The notes beneath the pieces were generated by a model, which worked only from the letters and a program-made list of their open reading frames with translations, searched no databases and was not told where the DNA came from. The position numbers and the translations under genes were made by a program. This document shows positions 24,970 to 33,586 of a stretch of 64,000 nt of DNA, in pieces. Each line of letters opens with the position of its first letter. Position 1 is the stretch's first letter. This stretch comes from Methylobacterium sp. WL1 (GTDB taxonomy: Bacteria > Pseudomonadota > Alphaproteobacteria > Rhizobiales > Beijerinckiaceae): the NCBI RefSeq assembly GCF_008000895.1, contig NZ_CP042823.1, forward strand, positions 4,567,001 to 4,631,000, given 5' to 3'.

Positions 24970-26514
24970 ATGCCCTCGATACAGCGACTGACGCGCCCGT
25001 TTCGCTCCGCCCGCACCTGGATCGCCCTCGGCGTCTTGGCGCCCATTGGTATGCTCGCAGCGTCCGGCACCATGCTGTTCGACCTGCGTCAGGATGCCTG
25101 GGAGAAGGCCGAGCAGACCTCCAAGAACCTCCTGCAGGTCCTGGAGCGTGACATCGCTCGCAATGTCGAGCTGTACGATCTCTCGATCCAGGCAGCAGTC
25201 GACAATCTCAGGACGCCGGGCCTAGCAGACGTAATTCCGGAGCTGCGCCAACTCATCCTGTTCGATCGCGCAGCGACCGCCCGCGACATGGGCGTGATGC
25301 TCGTCATCGACGAGCACGGCGGCATCATTGCTGATATCGATGCCGTTCCACCGCGCAAGAGCAACTACGCGGACCGTGAGTACTTCCAGGTCCATAAAGC
25401 ACGCGCCGGCCTCGGCCTCTACATCGGACGCCCGATCGTCTCGCGCTTGACCGGCGAGCGGATGCTGCCGTTCAGCCGCCGCATCAACAAACCGGATGGC
25501 ACTTTCGGGGGGGTGGTCCTGGGTAGCGTGAAGCTGTCCTACTTCACGCGGCTGTTCAGTCAGATCGCCCTCGGACGGGATGGCGCGATCAACCTGTACC
25601 TACGCGACGGCACGCGGGTGATGCGTCAGCCCTTCGTCGAGGCCGATATCGGCGCCAACATCGCCAGCGCCATGACGTTTCAAGGGTTTGTGCGCCAGCA
25701 TAGCGGCAGCTTCGTCCATACCTCGGTCCGAGATGGCATCGAGCGCCATTACACCTTCACGCGCGTCGGCGACCTGCCGCTGATCCTCAACGTCGCTCTG
25801 TCGATCGACGAGGTCGAAGCGGAGTGGCGGGTGAAGGCACTCGTCATCGGCAGCATCGTACTAGCGTTGTGTGGCCTCACGATTGCGCTGTCGCTTCTGT
25901 TCGGGCGCGAGTTGCGCCGGCGCGAAGCTATGCAAGCGGAACTCGAAAGGGTGTCATTGACCGATGCCCTCACCGGGCTGCCGAACCGCCGCGCCTTCGA
26001 GAGTAATGGGCTGCGGGCGTGGGAAGCCGCGCGGCGCAACCTCAAGCCCCTGTCCTTACTCATCGTCGACGCTGACCACTTCAAGCGCTTCAACGATAGG
26101 TATGGCCATCAGGTCGGGGACGAGGTGCTAAAGGGCTTGGCGCGCAGCCTCTCAGCCAGCGTACATCGGCCTGACGACCTCGTCTGCCGGATCGGCGGTG
26201 AGGAGTTCGCACTACTCTTGTCAGATACCGAAGAGGTGGGGGCACGTCGCATCGCCCAAAAGGTCCACGCTGAGATATCGACCCTGGCGATCGGCTCCGC
26301 GGGCATTGGGGCTGGCGCTGTCACGGTCAGCATAGGGCTCGCGACCCTCATGCCGGCCAACACAGAGGTATCTGTGCTAGCAGATCTATATCGTCTCGCT
26401 GATGCCGCACTCTACGAAGCCAAGGCAGGCGGACGAAACCAGACACGCTGTGCACAATCGCAAGACGCACCAGCGGCTACTCAAGCCTCCATTCTCAGAC
26501 TGGTTCGCACCTAG
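24970..26514 (+). CDS. Membrane diguanylate cyclase (Cache-GGDEF), copy 1
   Basis: 514 residues from ATG 24970. Layout: a transmembrane helix (about 17-37), a periplasmic dCache sensor domain (about 45-280), a second transmembrane helix (290-311), a short coiled coil and GGDEF. The active site GGEEF is at 409-413, the I-site RPDD at 400-403, with DADHFKRFND at the nucleotide pocket. It should make c-di-GMP from two GTP with product inhibition. A close paralogue is at 58096-59643. It is convergent with the HD-GYP gene, pairing synthesis and breakdown. Confidence 0.93.
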   Translation: MPSIQRLTRPFRSARTWIALGVLAPIGMLAASGTMLFDLRQDAWEKAEQTSKNLLQVLERDIARNVELYDLSIQAAVDNLRTPGLADVIPELRQLILFDRAATARDMGVMLVIDEHGGIIADIDAVPPRKSNYADREYFQVHKARAGLGLYIGRPIVSRLTGERMLPFSRRINKPDGTFGGVVLGSVKLSYFTRLFSQIALGRDGAINLYLRDGTRVMRQPFVEADIGANIASAMTFQGFVRQHSGSFVHTSVRDGIERHYTFTRVGDLPLILNVALSIDEVEAEWRVKALVIGSIVLALCGLTIALSLLFGRELRRREAMQAELERVSLTDALTGLPNRRAFESNGLRAWEAARRNLKPLSLLIVDADHFKRFNDRYGHQVGDEVLKGLARSLSASVHRPDDLVCRIGGEEFALLLSDTEEVGARRIAQKVHAEISTLAIGSAGIGAGAVTVSIGLATLMPANTEVSVLADLYRLADAALYEAKAGGRNQTRCAQSQDAPAATQASILRLVRT

Positions 26515-26536
26515 TCCACGATAGGCCGATCGTCGT

Positions 26537-27928
26537 TCACGCCGCTCTCGCCAAATCACCCTCAATCGCGGCCAGCGCACGCTCCAACGCGGAGAAGCAG
26601 ACAGGGTCGAACGCGGTCCCGAGGTCGGCGCGCATAATGCTGAGCGCCTTTTCCAACGGCATGGCCGAGCGGTAGGGTCTGTCTGCGGTGAGCGCGTCGA
26701 ACACGTCGGCCACCGAGACGATGCGCGTCTCCAGAGGGATCGCCTCTGCTTTCAATCCGCGGGGGTAGCCTTTGCCATCGAGCCGTTCGTGATGGCTGCC
26801 GCCGATCCGGGCCATCTCATTGAAGGCCCCGACCCGCGCCAGGATCGTCTCGGACAGGAGAGCGTGCGCACGCATGTCCCGCCACTCCGCCTCGTCGAGC
26901 TTGCCGGGTTTGTCGAGGATCGTGTTGGATACGCCGAGTTTGCCGATGTCATGCAACAAGGCCGCCCGCCGGAGCCAGCGCCGTCGAGCAGGATCGAACC
27001 CAAGCTCAGCTGCGACCATGTCGGCGTACACAGCCACCCGCTCCGAATGGCCGGAAGTGAACGGGCTTTTGGCGTCGATCACCTGGGCGAAAGCCCGGGC
27101 GATGTCGTCTAAGTAATCCTCGTCGACGACGATGAAGCTCTGCGCCGGCTCCAAAGCCGAGACCGCCTGCATAACACTCTCGTGCGACCGAAGGATCTGC
27201 CAAAAGCCGGGCTCGGCAGCGATACGCTCAAAGCAGGTGACGGCCTGCGGATCGAACCACGTGCCTGCGCGAGACCGCACCTCAGCCAGCGCTGCGTCCG
27301 GTCCCGACGCGGTATGAAACACGTCGGCCACCTGTGCCAGCAGCGCGATACGGGCGTACAGCGGGATCGCTGTACCGGCGAGTTGGTCGGGATGCCCCTT
27401 GCCGTTCCAATGCTCGTCCAGGGCGTGGATCGCGTCGCAAACCGCAGCGGGGAAGCGCATTCGAGCAGCGATCTCGGCGCCGCGCTGGCACCGGGTTTGG
27501 ATCAGATCCTCGACCAAGGTACCGCTGTTGCGAGCGATGTTCAGGATCGCTTTAAACCGCTCCGCCAGCCCAACCTTGAGACCGGTGTGCGAGAATACGA
27601 AGCCCAGCACCTGTGGGAAGCTATCGCTGACGGTCTTGAAGTCGTGCTTCACCTTCAGATCGTCGGCGAGATAAAGCGCACAGATCCGAGCCGCATTGCT
27701 GGAGCAGCCGAGATCCTTGAGCATGATCGTATAGTACAGCTCCCACAACTGAAGCTGTGGCAGGCCCATGGCGCGGCCGACGTGCATACCGATGTAGGTC
27801 GCTCGAAGGCAATGCCCGGCTGGCTGCCCCTCGGTGAGGTCGAGCGCTTGGCTCAGCGCCGCGAGGATGTCAGCGAGCCGAACGTTGCCGCGCGCCTCGC
27901 TGTCTACAGCCATTGTGATGTTGGTCAT
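26537..27928 (-). CDS. HD-GYP phosphodiesterase with a degenerate N-terminal HD domain
   Basis: 463 residues. The C-terminal half is a complete HD-GYP domain: GHSERVAVYADMVAAELG, HD at 326-327 (LLHDIGKLG), HHERLDGKGYPRGL at 379-392 and VADVFDALTADRPYR. The N-terminal half repeats the plan in decayed form: the HD position reads KD (71-72, MLKDLG), the GYP position reads GHP (NGKGHPDQLAG near 176-184), then VADVFH. c-di-GMP hydrolysis by the C-terminal half is expected; the N-terminal half may sense or dimerise. Tail-to-tail with the cyclase, 22 bp apart. Confidence 0.92.
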   Translation of the reverse strand: MTNITMAVDSEARGNVRLADILAALSQALDLTEGQPAGHCLRATYIGMHVGRAMGLPQLQLWELYYTIMLKDLGCSSNAARICALYLADDLKVKHDFKTVSDSFPQVLGFVFSHTGLKVGLAERFKAILNIARNSGTLVEDLIQTRCQRGAEIAARMRFPAAVCDAIHALDEHWNGKGHPDQLAGTAIPLYARIALLAQVADVFHTASGPDAALAEVRSRAGTWFDPQAVTCFERIAAEPGFWQILRSHESVMQAVSALEPAQSFIVVDEDYLDDIARAFAQVIDAKSPFTSGHSERVAVYADMVAAELGFDPARRRWLRRAALLHDIGKLGVSNTILDKPGKLDEAEWRDMRAHALLSETILARVGAFNEMARIGGSHHERLDGKGYPRGLKAEAIPLETRIVSVADVFDALTADRPYRSAMPLEKALSIMRADLGTAFDPVCFSALERALAAIEGDLARAA

Positions 27929-28307
27929 GCTGGTTGCCCCCAGTCAGAACCCGACAGGGACTAAATCGTAGACGTTAAAATTCGCTATTTAGGCTCGAAT
28001 TAGAGCGAAAATCTCTTCGTCCATTTTATCTCGACTAAAAGTTGCAATTTACGTCTGCCGAACTAAAACAGCGGCCGGCTCTTCGATTGAGCCGCTATGA
28101 CACCCATGAAGGTGCAGCTTTGACAGAGTTCTGTGTTGCTTGCCAATCCCACGTCTGCGCCTCCTACAGGTCCAAGATCAGCGACTGCTTGGGTCCGTGG
28201 AAGGTCGCGATCCCACGGTCCAGCACGTCGCAGCTGAGAATGCCGTTAATTGGCTGAGCGCTTAGAGGCTGTTATGAACTGAATGGGTGTGGTTTGCGTT
28301 TTCGGGC
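27929..28307. other. AT-rich intergenic region
   Basis: Upstream region of the HD-GYP gene, clearly AT-richer than its surroundings at 27960-28050. A hairpin with AGCGGC/GAGCCGCT arms lies at about 28067-28096. A short plus-strand frame (28042-28257) was judged not convincing. Confidence 0.45.
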
Positions 28308-28646
28308 ATGAGCACAGGTCGTGCCGGCTATCCATCTGACGTAGTCTACCACCCTGGAGATGGGCGTTGGTGGGATGCGGAGGCCAACCGCTGGCGCGAT
28401 GGATGGGGGCGCCGGATCCGGATCAGGTCTGGCGTCGATATCCTCGGCCGAGCCCGCCGGACTCATGTCGTCCTGGCAGCTGCGCACCGGGACCACGACA
28501 TGGCCAACAACGCGGACGCCAACCTCGCGGCCTTCTGCCAGCGCTGCCACATGATCCACGACCGGCCGGAGCATCAGAGACGGCGGCGGCGCACGCTGTT
28601 CTGGCGGAAGGCGATGGGGGATCTATTCGGTGGGCCCTACGCTTGA
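28308..28646 (+). CDS. HNH-endonuclease-like protein
   Basis: 112 residues from ATG 28308. AAAHRDHDMANNADANLAAF and CQRCHMIHDRPEHQRRRRR make the HNH-like pattern D-H-x(9-10)-N-L-x-A-x-C-x-x-C-H. The last 25 residues (RKAMGDLFGGPY) are typical of a short orphan HNH family in methylobacteria and their phages. Probably a metal-dependent nuclease; target unknown. No intron or phage gene is adjacent. Confidence 0.75.
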   Translation: MSTGRAGYPSDVVYHPGDGRWWDAEANRWRDGWGRRIRIRSGVDILGRARRTHVVLAAAHRDHDMANNADANLAAFCQRCHMIHDRPEHQRRRRRTLFWRKAMGDLFGGPYA

Positions 28647-28826
28647 ACCCGCCACGAATGCTAGCCTTAATAATTCATTGATATTAACGCGCAGATTGCA
28701 CACGCTTTACAAATTGAGCGCGAAGCACCGGGAACTTTTAGGCGACTATACTGATCTCGGTTAGGCGGGACCCAGCCTCGTGGTGCTAGGTCTGTTTGAC
28801 GAAGATTACTCATCAAGGTTGTATCC

Positions 28827-29186
28827 GTGGCGATATGCAATCTAGGCCGCGCGTTTCTCATCGGCACGCCTATCGCGCTCATGGCAGGGTTATTCGCACT
28901 CGGACCGGCCCAAGCCGATCTTGCCAACGTCGTTCGCGTCGTGCTGCAGAAGGGTCGGCAATACGCCCCCACCGACCTGTTCCTGCGCCGAGGTGACACC
29001 ATCGTCCTGGTCAACGGGGACGACGGCGCGATCCATCACGCCTTCATCGAGGCCGATCGGTTCGCGTTTGACGCCGGCGACCAGAAGCCGGGCAAGCAGG
29101 CCACGCTGACGCTGAAGGAGCCCGGCGACTTCGTGATCGAGTGCGGTATCCACCCGAAGATGAAGCTTACCCTCCACGTCCAGTAG
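28827..29186 (+). CDS. Secreted plastocyanin-like cupredoxin
   Basis: 119 residues, GTG start. Signal peptide ending LFALGPAQA, then a cupredoxin domain with the first His in AIHHAFIE and the Cys-His-Met loop ECGIHPKMKL; all four type-1 copper ligands are visible. Small copper electron carriers of this kind serve periplasmic dehydrogenases. TTGACG with TTGTAT 17 bp later sits just before the GTG and may be the promoter, in which case translation could start further in. Convergent with the DoxX-like gene. Confidence 0.85.
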   Translation: MAICNLGRAFLIGTPIALMAGLFALGPAQADLANVVRVVLQKGRQYAPTDLFLRRGDTIVLVNGDDGAIHHAFIEADRFAFDAGDQKPGKQATLTLKEPGDFVIECGIHPKMKLTLHVQ

Positions 29187-29221
29187 GAAGGCCGCCACCG
29201 AGCTCCGTCTATCAGGCGGCC

Positions 29222-30292
29222 TCAGATCACCGGTAGGCCGGTGAGGCCTTCGTACAGGGCTTCGTGGCCGACGTAGTACAGCGCCAGGAAGGTCGCGAGC
29301 GCACCGCCGTAGTAGGCCGGCGCCCACGTGATGTCGCGGACCCGCACCGCGGTGCGCACGTCGTCGGCGGCGATGCCGAGCAGCACGACGATGATCCCGG
29401 AATGCCCGATCGCGTCGACCTTGCCGAACTCGAACACCGCCGAGACGAAGATCGCAGCCAGGATGATCGCCGCGGCGCGCCGCACCAGCGGGGTCCAGAG
29501 CAGCGCGAAGGCCAGGGTGAACTCGATGACGCCGGCGGCCTGCATGAACAGTTCCGGGGTCGCACCCATGGTCATCTGCGGCTTGGCGGCGAGCAGTGGA
29601 TCGGTCCACTGCGGGTAGGCCCACTTCTCGACCGAGGCCCACATCAGCGTGATGGCGGCAGTCCAGCGCACGATGTCGAGCGGGCGCAGGCCGAAGGGCT
29701 TCAGGTTGAGGCCTTGGCAGACGAGGTAGACCGCCACACCGAGGAACACCGGATAGTCGGCGAGGTGGAAGACGCCGTACTGCGCCGTGGCGAAGCTGAA
29801 CAGGAAGACGATGCCCAGGCCGGTGAGCGGCATGGTCCGGCGCCAGATCAGGCCGGCGACCAGCGCGAGCTGGAACCACGGGATCCAGGCAACGTCGGTC
29901 TTGAGTTCGGGGGTGAGGATGATGCCACCGAGTTCCCAGAGCGAGACGAAGAAGAAGCCCAGCGTGGCGCGGACCAGCAGCTCGGTGTCGGTCCGGACCC
30001 GGGAGGTCACGCGATCCAACGCGTTGAGCAGGGCGCCGCCCAGCGGCGTGCCCTCGGCCAGGCACCCGAACATCAGGCACAGGATGGCCAGACCAGCGAG
30101 CCACTCGAAGTCAGCGCGCAGCACCTGCTCGAGGCCGCGCGGCTGCCCGGCGACGTCGTAGGCGCAGAACCATTTCACGTGAGCGCTGGCGGAGCTCGTA
30201 CCGGCGAGGAAGGCCAAGGGTGAGACTGCGAGGCTTCCCAGCGCGCGCGTACCCAGGCGACGCGTGAGCCTGAGCGCCGAGACCCGAACCAT
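29222..30292 (-). CDS. DoxX/DoxD-like polytopic membrane protein
   Basis: 356 residues from ATG 30290-30292 (GAGG upstream). An N-terminal signal-like region (ALGSLAVSPLAFLAGTSSAS) precedes HVKWFCAYDVAGQPRGL and about nine hydrophobic helices. LIVRATLGFFFVSLWELGG-like segments and WASVEKWAYPQW are typical of DoxX-type quinone-linked membrane proteins. The redox role is inferred from family and from the adjacent cupredoxin. Confidence 0.75.
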   Translation of the reverse strand: MVRVSALRLTRRLGTRALGSLAVSPLAFLAGTSSASAHVKWFCAYDVAGQPRGLEQVLRADFEWLAGLAILCLMFGCLAEGTPLGGALLNALDRVTSRVRTDTELLVRATLGFFFVSLWELGGIILTPELKTDVAWIPWFQLALVAGLIWRRTMPLTGLGIVFLFSFATAQYGVFHLADYPVFLGVAVYLVCQGLNLKPFGLRPLDIVRWTAAITLMWASVEKWAYPQWTDPLLAAKPQMTMGATPELFMQAAGVIEFTLAFALLWTPLVRRAAAIILAAIFVSAVFEFGKVDAIGHSGIIVVLLGIAADDVRTAVRVRDITWAPAYYGGALATFLALYYVGHEALYEGLTGLPVI

Positions 30293-30565
30293 GATGACCT
30301 CGAAAGACGTGGCGGGCACCGACCCGCCTACGTATTTCCTCACAAAGCAGGGCTTTACACCAACGAATTATTAACCTGAGTTATGCAATGGTTAATAGGG
30401 CAGATCAGTGCGGTTTTAGCGTTCGAAGGCTTCCAGGTCGGCGGTGTGACAGGGATCGTTCCGGCAGATTGCGGTATATCACCAAGATGCAGCGGTCACC
30501 GAGGAGGCTGCTATCGGGTTGGCCGTGGAAATCCTGGCCACGCCGGGAAAACGCTGGATTAGACC

Positions 30566-30736
30566 ATGCCGACAGAGCTTCATGCCAAGGCTCGCATCGA
30601 CGTGTTCGATCGGGCCGTTCGCGAAGGTTGGGCGCTGCGCTTCGGCCTCAATGAGGAGCGTCTGCGGAAAGCCGTTTGCATGGTCGGCTCGCGCGTTATC
30701 AGCGTCGCCGGCTATCTCGGCCACCCAGTCCGCTGA
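30566..30736 (+). CDS. DUF3606-like small protein
   Basis: 56 residues from ATG 30566: RIDVFDRAVREGWALRFGLN, then EERLRKAVCMVGSRVISVAG. This matches the DUF3606 pattern (RIDL...YEVRYWTKALGVSEEELRxAVxxVG). Shorter than most gene callers accept. Helix-turn-helix-like, function unknown. Seventeen bases before the next small gene. Confidence 0.65.
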   Translation: MPTELHAKARIDVFDRAVREGWALRFGLNEERLRKAVCMVGSRVISVAGYLGHPVR

Positions 30737-30753
30737 TCGAAAGGCGCAGAGCC

Positions 30754-30996
30754 TTGAGCCGGGAACTCTACACCAGCTCGAACGGGGATCGCTGGCTGTT
30801 GCTACGCGATCCCACCGACGGGCGAAGCTTCGTCCGCCACGAGGCCAACCCGAACTCTGGTGGACACGTCACGGACACCGCGCTGGCTGCCTTCCTTGCT
30901 GCCGACCGCGGCGGACCTGAACACCAAGCGTTGTGGATATGGATTGGAGCGCTGGTCGAGGGCGGAGAGCCTACACAGCCGACGGGGTTGGCGTAG
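30754..30996 (+). CDS. Small hypothetical protein
   Basis: 80 residues, TTG start. SRELYTSSNGDRWLLLRDP and GRSFVRHEANPNSGGHVTDT followed by GGPEHQALWIWIGALVE read as a conserved small family of this lineage. Likely transcribed with the DUF3606 gene. Its end overlaps the convergent TerB-like gene by 26 bp. Confidence 0.6.
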   Translation: MSRELYTSSNGDRWLLLRDPTDGRSFVRHEANPNSGGHVTDTALAAFLAADRGGPEHQALWIWIGALVEGGEPTQPTGLA

Positions 30997-31444
30997 ACCT
31001 AGTCATCGCGGTCTGCATCAGTTCGGCCTTGTCGACGATAAGGGCTGCGGCGATCTCAGTCAGCGCCTTGTCCTCGATCTCGCTGACACCCTCATGGTCG
31101 GCGACATCAGCAGCGACCAAGAACGCGTCCTGCCGCTGCTCGATCGGACGACCGGCGATCGCAGCGACCCGACGAAGGTTCTCCACTCGGCCAGCGCGGG
31201 TCCGTGCCCGGGCGATCGCCTCGTACAGCGCCTCCTCCAGCATCAAGAGGTCGTAGCCTTTCTCGATGATCGGATTAGCGCGCAAACCGACGAGCGCGGT
31301 CTCGAATTCGTCACCCGCGACCTCGCCGTCGGCCACGATAACGTTGGCGGCAGCTGAGACCCCCGCCTGCATCAGCGCTTCGTCGCCGGCATAGGCCGTG
31401 ACAGTCCGGCCGAAGCGGGCGAGCAGATCCTTGAGGGCGTTCAT
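30971..31444 (-). CDS. TerB-like tellurite-resistance-family protein
   Basis: 157 residues, all helical. FETALVGLRANPIIEKGY and the acidic VADGEVAGDEFE correspond to the calcium-binding acidic motif of TerB, and a second acidic repeat follows (VADVADHEGVSEIEDKALTE). No other ter genes are nearby, so it is a stand-alone TerB-type protein of unknown role. Confidence 0.75.
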   Translation of the reverse strand: MNALKDLLARFGRTVTAYAGDEALMQAGVSAAANVIVADGEVAGDEFETALVGLRANPIIEKGYDLLMLEEALYEAIARARTRAGRVENLRRVAAIAGRPIEQRQDAFLVAADVADHEGVSEIEDKALTEIAAALIVDKAELMQTAMTRSTPTPSAV

Positions 31445-31523
31445 TGTGGTCCGAGGGGTTGAAGGAGGTGAGCCGCCACAAGCACGCGTCGGCGGATGCC
31501 ATCGAAGAGATGTAGAGCCGACG

Positions 31524-31735
31524 TCACCGCGGATCGACGCTCACGTTGCGAGCCATGACCCAGCTGTGCTCGCAGGGGCCGGTGTAACTCTGTTCGACCG
31601 GTATGAGGATCGTCGTCTGGTATCCGAGCGGCGCGGAGCCGTAGACGACGCCCAACCACAGGCCGAGCTTCTCGCAGACCACGACCATGTCGCCGTCGTG
31701 CAGGCGGCCGATCTCACGGAACAGGGCCTCTCCGA
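31524..31735 (-). pseudogene. SH3-like domain fragment
   Basis: The frame ending at 31524 reads LHDGDMVVVCEKLGLWLGVV, GYQTTILIPVEQ and CEHSWVMARNVSVDPR. This SH3-like segment (GD.V.V.....W..V) has no upstream start: TGA lies directly before it. The N-terminal half is lost or out of frame. Confidence 0.5.
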
Positions 31736-31794
31736 ACAGGCATCATCGCCGATCGACCCGTGCATTCTGGCAAGGGTATTGCCTGCCCCTCGAG

Positions 31795-32040
31795 ATGGCT
31801 GTGTTCCACCTCGAATGCTCCATCCACCGGCGTTGCGCCAGTGGTCTTTCGGTTGCGGCCGAGCAGATCGTGATGCGCACGGATGCCGAGGCGATCGCCT
31901 ATGCCGATGCCCGGTTCGCAGGCCTGATTGCCAATCGTGCAGGATCTGCGACGTTGAGGGATGATGCCGGGCGGGTCATCTGGTCCGCACGACGTCCCGG
32001 TGTCACTGAGGGACGGCATAGCGATGACCGAAACCGATAA
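31795..32040 (+). CDS. Small hypothetical protein, paralogue of 48279-48500
   Basis: 81 residues from ATG 31795. MAVFHLECSIHRRCASGLSV and ATLRDDAGRVIW are nearly identical in the 48279 product (73 residues); the tails differ. Conserved His/Cys near the start could bind metal. Function unknown. Confidence 0.65.
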   Translation: MAVFHLECSIHRRCASGLSVAAEQIVMRTDAEAIAYADARFAGLIANRAGSATLRDDAGRVIWSARRPGVTEGRHSDDRNR

Positions 32041-32206
32041 GCCTCATGGCATCAGCGTCGTACCGCCGACGGTGCCGATCCGAAACATCAACGTGCCTGA
32101 CCCGACGACGGGGAGCGAGCCTGAGAGCAAAGACGTGGTGGTAGTGCAAGACGCCGAGAGCAAACCTGACGATCCAGACAAGGCAGCCAAGGATGGCTTG
32201 GCCTAG
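32024..32206 (+). CDS. Small acidic hypothetical protein
   Basis: 60 residues from ATG 32024, overlapping the previous gene by 17 bp. Pro-, Asp- and Glu-rich (PDPTTGSEPESKDVVVV, DPDKAAKDGLA), probably disordered. Unknown. Confidence 0.5.
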   Translation: MTETDKPHGISVVPPTVPIRNINVPDPTTGSEPESKDVVVVQDAESKPDDPDKAAKDGLA

Positions 32207-32275
32207 CTAGTTTAAGGCGCGGGTCGAGGACGGGACAGCCGCGGAGGTCGCCAGTCGCCCGGTTCGATGGGAAGG

Positions 32276-32304
32276 AGCCCCGCAGTTTTGGCTGCTGCGG
32301 GGCT
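32276..32304. terminator. Bidirectional terminator-like hairpin
   Basis: Perfect 10-bp stem AGCCCCGCAG / CTGCGGGGCT around a 9-base loop, placed between two convergent gene ends. No T-run. Confidence 0.6.
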
Positions 32305-32315
32305 GAACCATGAAA

Positions 32316-32540
32316 TCACATGCGGGAGCGGCGCATGTGATGACGCCGGTGACGGGTCATGTGTCGCCGCCCCATCATGCCGGTCTGGCCACCCATCTGC
32401 TTCTGAGACGGGCTCTTCACGCTGCCTGGGTTGTTCATGTTGCCTTCGGCGCTACCTCCGCCGGCGGGGGTTTGAGCGAGTGCTGCTCCTGCCATTGCAA
32501 CAGAAAGCGCGGCGGCGAGAGCGAGTGTCTTCATCGACAT
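32316..32540 (-). CDS. Secreted protein with a Met/His/Arg-rich tail
   Basis: 74 residues from ATG 32540 (GGAG nine bases upstream). Signal peptide (MKTLALAAALSVAMAGAALA), a Gly/Asn/Pro-rich linker, then MMGRRHMTRHRRHHMRRSRM. Same design as 8207-8443. Possible metal binding or nucleic-acid/polyanion binding; unproven. Confidence 0.7.
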   Translation of the reverse strand: MSMKTLALAAALSVAMAGAALAQTPAGGGSAEGNMNNPGSVKSPSQKQMGGQTGMMGRRHMTRHRRHHMRRSRM

Positions 32541-32973
32541 GGCGTTTTGCTCCAGACGGATCGGTTCGATCGGTCCTGGGCTGAACGTCATCGTGATCGA
32601 TATCGTTCAAGCTTCTGTGGAGGCCAGCCGCAGTTGGCATCATCCTGCTTGCTGCCAGCACTCCGTTTGGCTAGCGAGTCTACCCCAGACAAAGAAAAAG
32701 CCACTCCCGAAGGAGCGGCCCGAAGTCTAGGGAGGAAACGCCCTTCTCAGGGCAGCAGGATCGCGACGCCATCGCGATCCTGCAACGCACACTTAAACTG
32801 GTGCGACGCAACAAACAATGCTCGATCTCCGATCAGCGCACATAGCTGTCGCGTCTCACCGTGCTGGCGGCATGGCAACGAACTTAGAGACGCCGACCGT
32901 TAACCAGATCGTCACTCGCTCGCCGCATGTCGGCGGTAGGCACTCTCGCTCCCGCAATGGCCGTGAGCAAAGC
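32541..32973. other. Intergenic region holding a candidate small RNA
   Basis: No protein gene supported. The minus strand carries three consecutive hairpins ending in a T-rich tail (see 32691-32815). Confidence 0.5.
32691..32815 (-). ncRNA. Candidate structured small RNA with intrinsic terminator
   Basis: Read on the minus strand: hairpin 1 is a perfect 11-bp inverted repeat (32756-32782). Hairpin 2 is GCCCT-GAGA-AGGGC (32740-32753) with a GNRA-type loop. A single-stranded GTTTCCTCC (32731-32739) follows, which is complementary to a Shine-Dalgarno sequence. Hairpin 3 is CTCC-TTCG-GGAG within GCCGCTCC/GGAGTGGC (32700-32719), followed by TTTTTCTTT. No protein gene on this strand ends here, so the terminator has no owner except an RNA. 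The 5' end is not defined; upstream sequence to about 32880 may belong. Confidence 0.5.
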
Positions 32974-33201
32974 ATGACGCGAGCTGATCTCGACAAGCGC
33001 GCCGAGCTGACCGTGTGGCCTGGCCAGGGCCCAGCGCACGTCGCACAAGGTCACGAGTTCCCGACGCTACGGCAGGCTCTTGCGGCAGCGACTGAAGTCA
33101 TAGACGCAGACGATGCGCAGCCCTGGATCATCACCGAGGACGGCGACATCCTCTCACCCCATTGGATCAGGGCCAACGCCGGATCAAGCCGCATACAATA
33201 A
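32974..33201 (+). CDS. Small hypothetical protein
   Basis: 75 residues from ATG 32974. GPAHVAQGHEFPTLRQALAA then AQPWIITEDGDILSPHWI reads as a beta-helix-beta unit seen in short uncharacterised proteins of this group. Unknown function. Confidence 0.55.
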   Translation: MTRADLDKRAELTVWPGQGPAHVAQGHEFPTLRQALAAATEVIDADDAQPWIITEDGDILSPHWIRANAGSSRIQ

Positions 33202-33586
33202 CGGGCCGTGAGCCGGCGCTTGCGGTGTCCAGTTCCCCCGCTGCACCGACCCTCACGCGACTACCCGGCCGAGGCTTCACGGGCGGCCTACGGGGAACTG
33301 GCCCGGAGAGCGCCTGTCGTCACGTGCTTGCCCGCCGCACGCTTTGCGGTGTCGCGAACGCCTCGGGCGCACTGGCGGGAAGAAACTGAGCGTTAGCAGG
33401 CGCAGGAGGAACTGTCGTCGTTCATTTCGTCTGCGCGTGTCACGTTCGATCGTGTGGATGTGCGCCTACAGGGGTGGGCGGCTCTGCCGCAGGTCGCAGG
33501 TCGCGAGTACCAAAAACTTGGCCGCTCAGCTCGCGGTTGCTCTGCTGAGCCCGGACAGTCCGGGATTACGATGTAGGAAAACCACT
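33202..33586. other. Region of uncertain content
   Basis: A GTG-started plus-strand frame of 62 codons (33208-33396) overlaps the expected spacing of the previous stop but is Arg/Ala-rich and unconvincing. A short perfect palindrome CCCGGA-CAG-TCCGGG lies at 33551-33565, just upstream of the next gene, and may be an operator. Confidence 0.35.

Noticed and set aside
28042..28257. 71-residue open frame with Cys residues
   Set aside because: No ribosome binding site, irregular composition, AT-rich to GC-rich transition in the middle; no paralogue in the window.
33208..33396. 62-residue open frame after the 32974 gene
   Set aside because: Arg/Ala/Pro-rich shadow-like composition and no paralogue; noted only in the region entry.
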